From Bacteroides sp. (GTDB taxonomy: Bacteria; Bacteroidota; Bacteroidia; Bacteroidales; Bacteroidaceae), in contig JAJPZL010000010.1 of assembly GCA_021204375.1 (NCBI GenBank), positions 1 through 6,381 of the forward strand: 6,381 bases of DNA, given 5' to 3'. This document shows positions 1 through 5,038 of the stretch, piece by piece. Numbering within the stretch: the stretch's first letter is position 1; each line of letters begins with the position of its first letter. Both the position numbers and the translations under genes were made by a program. The notes under the pieces were generated by a model. The model was not told the DNA's origin. It saw only the letters and a program-made list of their open reading frames with translations, and made no database searches.

Positions 1-564
1 GTTGTGGGCACGGACTCCGCCGCCGGGCATGATCGTGATGCGTCCGGCAGCCTGTTTGACCAGTTCGGCGATCAGTGGAAGGCCTTTTTCAGCATCGGGT
101 TGTTGTCCGGAGGTGAGGATCCGATGGTAGCCTACATCGATCAGGTGCTCCATGGCCCGGAAGGGATCGCGGCAGAGGTCGAATGCCCGATGGAAAGTGA
201 CAGACATAGAGCCTGCTGCTTCCATGAGTTTATCGAGCAGGGCCAGGTCGATCTCTCCCTGGCGGGTGAGGCAACCGATGGCAATGCCTTGTAATCCGAG
301 GTCGTGTGCCATACGGATGTCGTTCAGCATGGAGTTTATCTCTGCGGGGGTATAGAGGAAATTTCCTCCCCGCGGACGGACCAGGATGTGGATGGCCAGG
401 GTAGAGGTGAGTTCCTGTGCGGTGCGTATCTCTCCGTAGCCGGGGGTGGTGCCGCCTTCGGGAATTCCGGCACATAATTCTACCCGGCGGGCTCCTCCGG
501 CTTCTGCCTCTACGCAACTAGTGGCGGAGTTGGCACATATCTCTATAAAACGGTTCTTTTCCAT
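1..564 (-). CDS. cutC: CutC-family copper homeostasis protein, partial (C-terminus beyond the left edge)
   Basis: The ATG is at 564-562 and the frame stays open for 188 codons to the edge. CutC proteins are usually about 240-250 residues, so roughly a quarter is missing. The protein starts MEKNRFIEICANS, then shows the family's early pattern EAGGARRVELCAG, followed by EGGTTPGYGEI, HILVRPRGGNF, GIAIGCL, VTFHRAFD, GYHRILTSGQ and ITIMPGGGV, which are hallmarks of the CutC TIM-barrel fold. It is expected to be cytoplasmic. CutC was named for copper tolerance in E. coli and binds Cu(I) in some species, but its biochemical role is contested. It lies 45 bp downstream of the copper ATPase on the same strand, so co-transcription is likely. 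A TATATTTA box (complement of 582-589) resembles the TAnnTTTG element with one mismatch and could be a weak internal promoter. No lesion is visible in the part present. Confidence 0.93.
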   Translation of the reverse strand, partial: MEKNRFIEICANSATSCVEAEAGGARRVELCAGIPEGGTTPGYGEIRTAQELTSTLAIHILVRPRGGNFLYTPAEINSMLNDIRMAHDLGLQGIAIGCLTRQGEIDLALLDKLMEAAGSMSVTFHRAFDLCRDPFRAMEHLIDVGYHRILTSGQQPDAEKGLPLIAELVKQAAGRITIMPGGGVRAHN

Positions 565-609
565 GAAGTAGGGTTCAGGGGTAAATATAGTAATAAACGG
601 ATAAAAACC

Positions 610-2163
610 TTATCTGGTTCGAGCGTTTTTCAGGCGCAGGCTGTTGGTTACTACACTGAGGCTACTGAGTGCCATGGCTGCTCCTGCGATCATGGGGTTG
701 AGCAGGAAGTCATTCACGGGGTAGAGAATGCCTGCTGCAACGGGGATGGCGATAAGGTTGTATATAAAGGCCCAGAAGAGGTTTTGCCGGATGGTCCTGA
801 CGGTAAGCCGGGAGAGCCGGATGGCTTCGGGTACTTTGGTCAGGTCGGAGGAGATAAGGGTCATCCCGGCTGCATCCATGGCAATATCGCTCCCTTTTCC
901 CATGGCTATGCCCAGGTCGGCTTCTGCCAGGGCGGCACTGTCGTTGATGCCGTCGCCTATCATGGCTACTCTTCTGCTTGCTGTTTGCAGCTCTTTGACA
1001 AAGGCGGCTTTATCTCGGGGTAGTACTTCTGCCCGGTAGCGAGTAATGCCTGTCTGCCGGGCTATATGGGCGGCTGTGGCTTCGTTGTCTCCCGTCAGCA
1101 TAAAAATCTCCAATCCTTCTTCTTTGAGTTGCCGGACGGCCCGGAGGGAGCTCTCTTTGAGGCGGTCGGTAATGCCTGCTACGGCCAGGGCCTGGCGGTT
1201 GTCGGTAAACCAGATAACTGTTTGCCTCTCATCCGTCATCCGTGTGGCCTCTTCCTGTAAATGGTGATTAACAAGGAGGGATAATTCCTGTAATAGTTTG
1301 CTATTGCCTGCATAGTATGTTCTCCCTTCTACGTTTCCCCGGATCCCTTTTCCGGGAATGGCTTCAACGTTCCCGATGGTTACCGGGGTAGTATTTCCAC
1401 GGAGATAGTGGGTCACTGCCTCTGCCAGGGGGTGTTCGGATAGCTTTTCAAGGTGGTAAAAGATATCTCTTCCGGTATTATCGCTTTCCAGCCAGATGAG
1501 GTCGATCAGCACCGGCTCTCCTTCGGTGAGGGTGCCTGTTTTATCCAGTACGATTGTATCGATCTCCCGGGCTGTTTCGAGGCTTTCGGCATCGCGTATG
1601 AGGATACCGCTTTGGGCACCTTTTCCGATACCGACCGTAATGGCGGTAGGGGTGGCGAGTCCCAAGGCGCATGGACAGGCAATGATAAGGACGGTTACCA
1701 GTGCGAGCAGGCCGTGGGTGACTCCGCCTACCGGATCGAGCAGGAGCCATAGAACCAGGGAGAGGAGGGCTATTCCGATCATTGTCGGAACGAAGATGGC
1801 GGCTATTTTATCTACCAGTTTTTGTACCGGGGCTTTACTGCCTTGTGCCTGTTGTACCATGCGGATGATCTGTGAGAGTATGGTTTCGGCTCCCACCTTT
1901 TCTGCCCGGAAACGGAAACTTCCTTTCTGGTTGATGGTTCCTGTAAAGACGGGTGAGTCTTTCTCTTTCAGGACGGTAACCGGTTCGCCGCTGAGCATGC
2001 TTTCGTCTACGTAGGAGCTTCCCCGGATCACCTGGCCGTCTACTGCGATCTTTTCGCCGGGTTTGACAACGACTATATCTCCTTGGGTTATCTGGGTGAC
2101 TGGGATCTCCTGCAAGGTACCCTCTTCGCTCAGAATATGGACTGTTTTATGTTGTAATCTCAT
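610..2163 (-). CDS. copA: CopA C-terminal fragment: actuator, P and N domains, TM5-TM8
   Basis: This is an open frame of 517 residues with ATG at 2163-2161, overlapping the upstream TGA as TGATG, and TAA at 612-610. Visible motifs in order are SGEP of the actuator domain (58-61), CPCALG in TM6 (163-168), the phosphorylated Asp in DKTGT (207-211), SEHPLA with the N-domain His-Pro (244-245), PGKGI (270-274), MLTGDN (355-360) and GDGINDSAAL (403-412), where many relatives have Pro instead of the first Ala. TM7 carries YN (468-469) and TM8 M497 with SS at 500-501. TM5 lies about 122-142. The ATP hydrolysis machinery therefore looks intact. The ATG corresponds to an internal Met of full-length CopA (KLMRLQ), so it is probably not an evolved start. 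Translation could still occur by reinitiation at TGATG or by -1 frameshifting just upstream. Confidence 0.85.
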   Translation of the reverse strand: MRLQHKTVHILSEEGTLQEIPVTQITQGDIVVVKPGEKIAVDGQVIRGSSYVDESMLSGEPVTVLKEKDSPVFTGTINQKGSFRFRAEKVGAETILSQIIRMVQQAQGSKAPVQKLVDKIAAIFVPTMIGIALLSLVLWLLLDPVGGVTHGLLALVTVLIIACPCALGLATPTAITVGIGKGAQSGILIRDAESLETAREIDTIVLDKTGTLTEGEPVLIDLIWLESDNTGRDIFYHLEKLSEHPLAEAVTHYLRGNTTPVTIGNVEAIPGKGIRGNVEGRTYYAGNSKLLQELSLLVNHHLQEEATRMTDERQTVIWFTDNRQALAVAGITDRLKESSLRAVRQLKEEGLEIFMLTGDNEATAAHIARQTGITRYRAEVLPRDKAAFVKELQTASRRVAMIGDGINDSAALAEADLGIAMGKGSDIAMDAAGMTLISSDLTKVPEAIRLSRLTVRTIRQNLFWAFIYNLIAIPVAAGILYPVNDFLLNPMIAGAAMALSSLSVVTNSLRLKNARTR

Positions 2164-2172
2164 CAGTTTTTT
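2163..2172 (-). other. A_AAA_AAC slippery heptamer followed by TGA, at the copA frame junction
   Basis: On the minus strand the sequence reads GCT ATA AAA AAC TGA TGA in the frame of the N-terminal fragment. The heptamer A_AAA_AAC (complement of 2166-2172) is in the correct phase for tandem -1 slippage, and a stop follows at once. A -1 shift continues as CTG ATG AGA TTA, the frame of the 517-residue half, giving AIK(N/K)LMRLQ. Against programmed frameshifting, the next 40 nt are AT-rich with no strong stem-loop that I can see, and there is no well-placed upstream Shine-Dalgarno-like stimulator. A deletion of one A from a run of seven gives the same result. Confidence 0.5.
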
Positions 2173-2804
2173 ATAGCGGATGTGGTGTTTCCCCGAGCCC
2201 TCTCTTCCAGCAGGCGTCCCAGCAGGATAAAGGCGATAATAACACTGGCGGCTTCGAAATATAGATGGGGATGGATACCACGGGAGAGCCAGAACCCGGG
2301 AAAGAAGAGATTGAACAGGCTAAAGAGATAGGCTATGCCTGTGCTCAGGGTTACCAGGGTATCCATATTAGCCGACCCCTGCCGGAGTTGTTTCCAGGCA
2401 CTTATAAAGAAGCTGCGTCCGAACCCGAAGATAACCGGGGTGGAGAGGAGCCACATGAGTTCGCCGGCATAGGGAACACCCATAAAGAATATACCTGTCA
2501 CTGCTATGGGGATTGAAAGGAGAAGGGCCCAGGTAGTACGCTTTTTCAGGCTGTTATACTCTTGTTGCCGGATCTTTTCGGTCTCCTCTTTTCCGGTATC
2601 TGTTTCGATGATCAGGTCGTAGCCAGCTTCTTGTACTTTCGTGCGGAGAGCCTGCTCTGAAATGCTGGCAGGATCGTACGTTAGGGTTACGGCAGCGGTG
2701 GCAAAATTGACGGCTGCCTCTTTTACACCCGGTTGCCGAGCGATTATCTTCTCTATACGGGCTGCGCAGCCGGCGCAACTTATATGGAGGAGTGGAAATG
2801 TTTT
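2163..2804 (-). CDS. copA: CopA N-terminal fragment: metal-binding domain plus TM1-TM4
   Basis: The frame is open from 2804 to a TGA at 2165-2163, giving 213 residues. Residues about 1-70 are a heavy-metal-associated domain with CAGC (C10, C13) followed by AARIEKI, and later GYDLIIE. The two residues before SCAGC are His-Ile, where family members mostly have Gly-Met. Hydrophobic segments follow at about 90-109 (TM1), 116-136 (TM2), 147-168 (TM3, starting NMDTLVTLSTG) and 182-200 (TM4, EAASVIIAFILLGRLLEERA), a typical P1B-1 order. The fragment ends in TTSAIKN, where homologs continue as AIKKL and onward. No usual start codon precedes the metal-binding domain; a GTG at 2501 would give only 113 codons including the stop (TM2-TM4 plus part of TM1). 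Without its other half this piece cannot be a pump. It could in principle bind copper at the membrane, but there is no evidence that it is translated. Confidence 0.7.
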   Translation of the reverse strand, partial: KTFPLLHISCAGCAARIEKIIARQPGVKEAAVNFATAAVTLTYDPASISEQALRTKVQEAGYDLIIETDTGKEETEKIRQQEYNSLKKRTTWALLLSIPIAVTGIFFMGVPYAGELMWLLSTPVIFGFGRSFFISAWKQLRQGSANMDTLVTLSTGIAYLFSLFNLFFPGFWLSRGIHPHLYFEAASVIIAFILLGRLLEERARGNTTSAIKN

Positions 2805-2886
2805 TTATGGTGGTATGGGTGGTTATTTTAATTGCTTTTTTAAGATAAATAATTGTTTGATAGAGTTTTTGTTTGATCTCTCTTTG

Positions 2887-2894
2887 CAAAGGTA
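2887..2894 (-). promoter_or_regulatory. Predicted -7 promoter box for copA-cutC (TACCTTTG)
   Basis: The minus strand reads TACCTTTGCAAAG, an exact match to the Bacteroidota -7 consensus TAnnTTTG. Transcription would start near 2880, leaving a leader of about 75 nt before the copA coding sequence. No clear TTTG -33 element lies 19-21 nt upstream, which may mean activator dependence. The box overlaps a perfect 10-bp palindrome CTTTGCAAAG (2882-2891), though TTTGCA often follows this box anyway. Confidence 0.5.
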
Positions 2895-2989
2895 AGGGTG
2901 AAAGGGGGTAGGGATGTTATATAATTATGGGTTTGATTTATAAAATTATCTTCTTCCTGCTCTTTTTATCTCTTCTTCGCCGTTCACTT

Positions 2990-3004
2990 TGCAACCAGGT
3001 TGCA
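2990..3004. promoter_or_regulatory. Perfect 15-bp palindrome, candidate metalloregulator operator
   Basis: TGCAACC, a central A, then GGTTGCA form a perfect inverted repeat. Written differently it is TTGCAA-N5-TTGCAG, close to the TTGCAA-N5-TTGCAA layout known for the Fur-family nickel regulator Nur of Streptomyces. It lies 12 bp upstream of the predicted -7 box of the zinc-type ATPase, so a bound dimer would block or reshape that promoter. The identity of the regulator is not visible in this window. Confidence 0.5.
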
Positions 3005-3016
3005 GGGGAGTTCGTT

Positions 3017-3024
3017 TACCTTTG
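3017..3024 (+). promoter_or_regulatory. Predicted -7 promoter box for the zinc-type ATPase (TACCTTTG)
   Basis: TACCTTTG matches TAnnTTTG exactly, placing the start near 3031 and leaving an A-rich leader of about 25 nt before the ATG at 3057. The nearest TTTG (2988-2991) leaves a 25-nt spacer instead of the usual 19-21, and the 15-bp palindrome starts within it. This suggests a regulated promoter. Confidence 0.6.
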
Positions 3025-3056
3025 CATACAGAAACCTAACAAGAAATAACAGGGAA

Positions 3057-3317
3057 ATGGATCAACAGGAAAGAAAGGATCAGGATATAGCGTGTGGCGG
3101 ATGTGGTTGTTCGTATACCTATGCTTCTTTTCAGGAGGGGAAGGAACGGGCCGGATGGCGAAGGTATCTGCCGGCAGGCATCAGTTTTCTTTTGCTGCTG
3201 GCAGGGTTGGCGGCAGATCATATTTTTGGCTTCTCCTTTTTAACAGGCCCGGCCCGTTTGTACTATTATGGGATAGCTTATCTTCCGGTAGGGGTGCCTG
3301 TCTGGAAGGAGGTATAG
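3057..3317 (+). CDS. zntA: Zinc-type ATPase N-terminal fragment: Cys-rich tail plus TM1-TM2
   Basis: These are 86 residues ending at TAG. There is no full heavy-metal-associated domain. Instead a short tail carries CGGCGC (C13, C16, C18), a plausible metal-binding cluster. Two hydrophobic stretches follow, about 39-60 and 64-82, matching TM1 and TM2 of P1B-2 ATPases. If translation ends at the TAG, the product is a small membrane peptide with no actuator, P or N domain. I know of no independent role for such a peptide. Confidence 0.6.
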   Translation: MDQQERKDQDIACGGCGCSYTYASFQEGKERAGWRRYLPAGISFLLLLAGLAADHIFGFSFLTGPARLYYYGIAYLPVGVPVWKEV

Positions 3318-3323
3318 GAAGGT

Positions 3324-5018
3324 GTGCGCCACGGAGACTTTTTTAATGAGTTCTCTTTGATGGCCCTGGCTACCCTGGGAGCTTTTTTTATCGGGGAGTA
3401 TCCCGAAGGGGTAGCGGTGATGCTGTTCTATTCCGTAGGGGAATTGTTTCAGGATGCGGCAGTAAACAGGGCTAAAGGGAATATCCGGGCTTTGCTGGAT
3501 ATTCGTCCTGACCGGGCCACTGTGTTTCGGGAGGGGATGTACCGGGTGGTCTCTCCCGAAAGTGTATCGGTAAGAGAGAGGATTCGGGTGAAAGCGGGTG
3601 AGAAGGTGCCGTTGGACGGGAGGATGCTCTCGCCTGTAAGTAGTTTCAATACGGCTGCCCTGACGGGAGAGAGTGTGCCTGCTACGATCCGAGAGGGAGA
3701 GCGTGTACTGGCGGGGATGGTTAACCTGGATAGGGTGATCGAGGTAGAGGTGGAGAAAGAGTATGCCGATAGTTCGCTGGCCCGTATCCTGGAGATGGTA
3801 CAGCAGGCTACTACCCGGAAGGCTAAAACGGAACTGCTGATTGCCCGTTTTGCGAAAGTGTATACGCCCCTGGTTTTTCTGCTGGCTGTGGCTATTACTG
3901 TGCTACCGGGATTCTTTGTGCACGATTATCAGTTTGAAACCTGGTTCTACCGGGCACTGGTCTTTCTGGTTATCTCCTGCCCGTGTGCTTTGGTGATCTC
4001 TGTACCGCTGAGTTATTTCGGTGGGATCGGGGCTGCTTCGCGCAACGGGATCCTTTTTAAGGGGGCGGGTTTTTTAGATAGGATGGGCTTGGTAAATACG
4101 GTGGTGATGGATAAGACCGGTACGCTTACCAAAGGGGTATTTAAAGTGCAACGGGTTGTTGCTGCCGGGCCGGATGAGAGGGAGTTCCTGAGAAAGGTAG
4201 TGGCACTGGAGGGGTACTCCAACCATCCGGTTGCAAAAGCTATTGTGGCCTATGGGCTGGAAGAAAGAGGGGTATTACCTGTAGTGGAAGAGGTACGGGA
4301 GATAGCCGGATATGGGATCACAGGCCTGATAGAGGGGAGCAGGGTAGTGGCGGGTAATGACCGGTTGCTGTTGAAAGAGGGGATCTCCTATGATCCGCGG
4401 ATAGATGCTATGGCCGAAACGGTGGTACTGGTTGCTGTTAACGGGATGTATGAGGGTTATATAGTGATTGCGGATGAACTGAAAGAGGATGCTGCCCGGG
4501 CTGTAAGAAACCTGCGTAAGCAGGGAGTGGAGGAGATCGTTATGTTGAGTGGAGGCCGGTCGGCCCTGGTGGAAAAGGTGGCTGCTACCTTGCGGTTGGA
4601 TAGTGCCTTGGGGGATCTTTTACCGGAGGATAAGGTACGTTATATAGAGGAGTTAAAGAGCGACCCGCGGCGTATGACCGCCTTTGTAGGAGATTGGATA
4701 AACGATGCCCCGGTACTGGCCATGAGCGATGTGGGTATTGTTATGGGGGGAGTGGGGGCAGATGCGGCTATAGAGGTGGCGGATGTGGTGATCCAGACCG
4801 ACCAGCCCTCCCGGATCGCTACGGCTATGCAGATAGCCCGTTCTACCAAACGGATCGTGATGCAGAATATTGTCCTGGCTCTGGGGATAAAGATCGTGAT
4901 CCTGCTGTTGGGTGCCCTGGGCTATGTGACGATGTGGGCAGCGGTATTTGCTGATGTAGGAGTAGCCTTGATCGCTATCCTGAATGCGGTCCGGATCCTG
5001 AAAAAGAGATTTAAGTGA
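3324..5018 (+). CDS. zntA: Zinc-type ATPase C-terminal part: TM3-TM8 with actuator, P and N domains
   Basis: After the TAG the frame stays open to TGA at 5016-5018. A GTG at 3324 is the first possible start, but it lies inside the conserved VRHGDFFNEF stretch and is unlikely to be natural. Numbering from that GTG, TM3-TM4 lie about 10-43, TGES at 114-117, CPC at 219-221, the phosphorylated Asp in DKTGT at 263, SNHPVA at 299-304 (usually SEHPLA), GYGITG at 329-334, LSGG at 408-411 where TGD is expected, GDWINDAP at 456-463 where GDGINDAP is expected, and FADVG in TM8 at 542-546. TGD and GDGxND bind Mg2+ and shape the phosphorylation site in P-type ATPases, so these changes should impair catalysis. 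The rest matches well, including the typical IEVADVVIQTDQPSRIA segment. Confidence 0.8.
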   Translation: MRHGDFFNEFSLMALATLGAFFIGEYPEGVAVMLFYSVGELFQDAAVNRAKGNIRALLDIRPDRATVFREGMYRVVSPESVSVRERIRVKAGEKVPLDGRMLSPVSSFNTAALTGESVPATIREGERVLAGMVNLDRVIEVEVEKEYADSSLARILEMVQQATTRKAKTELLIARFAKVYTPLVFLLAVAITVLPGFFVHDYQFETWFYRALVFLVISCPCALVISVPLSYFGGIGAASRNGILFKGAGFLDRMGLVNTVVMDKTGTLTKGVFKVQRVVAAGPDEREFLRKVVALEGYSNHPVAKAIVAYGLEERGVLPVVEEVREIAGYGITGLIEGSRVVAGNDRLLLKEGISYDPRIDAMAETVVLVAVNGMYEGYIVIADELKEDAARAVRNLRKQGVEEIVMLSGGRSALVEKVAATLRLDSALGDLLPEDKVRYIEELKSDPRRMTAFVGDWINDAPVLAMSDVGIVMGGVGADAAIEVADVVIQTDQPSRIATAMQIARSTKRIVMQNIVLALGIKIVILLLGALGYVTMWAAVFADVGVALIAILNAVRILKKRFK

Positions 5019-5038
5019 TCAGGATCCGCTCGTTTCTT
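4992..5038 (+). terminator. Stem-loop with T-rich tail at the 3' end of the zinc-type ATPase gene
   Basis: CGGATCCTGA (4992-5001) and TCAGGATCCG (5019-5028) form a perfect 10-bp stem around a 17-nt loop that contains the TGA stop. The tail CTCGTTTCTTTT follows. This fits an intrinsic terminator for the plus-strand gene. The same hairpin lies just past the stop of the convergent minus-strand gene, but a T-run is missing on that side. The loop is longer than usual. Confidence 0.55.

Larger units (their letters stand above)
610..2804 (-). pseudogene. copA: copA locus: Cu+-exporting P1B-1 ATPase, disrupted by a frameshift and a missing start codon
   Basis: Read across two frames, this encodes about 731 residues, the normal size for a Bacteroidota CopA: one N-terminal metal-binding domain, eight membrane helices, and actuator, phosphorylation and nucleotide-binding domains. 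It would pump Cu+ out of the cytoplasm. The Cu+ class is indicated by CPC in TM6, YN in TM7 and the M-x-x-S-S pattern in TM8. Two defects stand out. The frame holding the metal-binding domain follows a TAA (complement of 2805-2807) and has no ATG, GTG or TTG until a GTG inside TM1 at 2501. A 1-nt frame change is also needed at an A6 run (complement of 2167-2172); the upstream frame ends in TGA at 2165-2163. All catalytic motifs downstream are intact, suggesting a recent lesion, a sequence error, or recoding at A_AAA_AAC. cutC follows in the same orientation. The end at 2804 marks the first sense codon after the TAA, not a proven start. Confidence 0.8.
3057..5018 (+). pseudogene. zntA: ZntA-type Zn2+/Cd2+/Pb2+ P1B-2 ATPase, interrupted by an in-frame TAG at codon 87
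   Basis: Reading through the TAG gives 653 residues, the expected full length for this family in Bacteroidota. It would export Zn2+, Cd2+ or Pb2+ from the cytoplasm. The class is indicated by SCPCALVISVPL in TM6 and D-x-G in TM8 (D633, G635 in read-through numbering). The ATG at 3057 is preferred because it follows the predicted promoter by a short A-rich leader. The TAG at 3315-3317 lies between PVWKEV and EGVRHGDFFNEF with no frame change, at a position where relatives appear to have an aromatic residue; TGG to TAG would be one base change. Two catalytic motifs also depart from consensus: the Asp of TGD is Gly (codon 4554-4556) and the third residue of GDGIND is Trp (codon 4695-4697). Three independent defects favour an inactive gene, though the remaining frame is open and otherwise well conserved. 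Confidence 0.75.

Noticed and set aside
600..614. Small inverted repeat at the copA stop as a terminator
   Set aside because: Only a 5-bp AT-rich stem with no T-run; more consistent with read-through into cutC.
1496..2014. 172-codon plus-strand open frame
   Set aside because: Lies wholly antisense to conserved CopA sequence, with no recognisable domain or promoter.
2163..2165. copA TGA as a selenocysteine codon
   Set aside because: Reading through does not restore CopA, since the continuation is in another frame and a second TGA follows at once.
2554..2889. Minus-strand open frame of 111 codons starting at a TTG in the copA promoter box
   Set aside because: It starts inside the -7 element, its first part is low-complexity translation of AT-rich leader, and the rest is an out-of-frame shadow of the CopA metal-binding domain.
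2946..2987. Short minus-strand frame GTG...TAA encoding about 13 residues, a possible leader peptide
   Set aside because: It lies upstream of the predicted copA transcription start and has no metal-binding residues or attenuator-like stem.
3000..3056. Upstream TTG extension of the zinc-type ATPase
   Set aside because: The TTG lies in the palindrome upstream of the predicted transcription start; the ATG at 3057 fits better.
3315..3317. TAG as a pyrrolysine codon
   Set aside because: No pyl genes are visible, the family has no pyrrolysine, and a TGG to TAG change is simpler.
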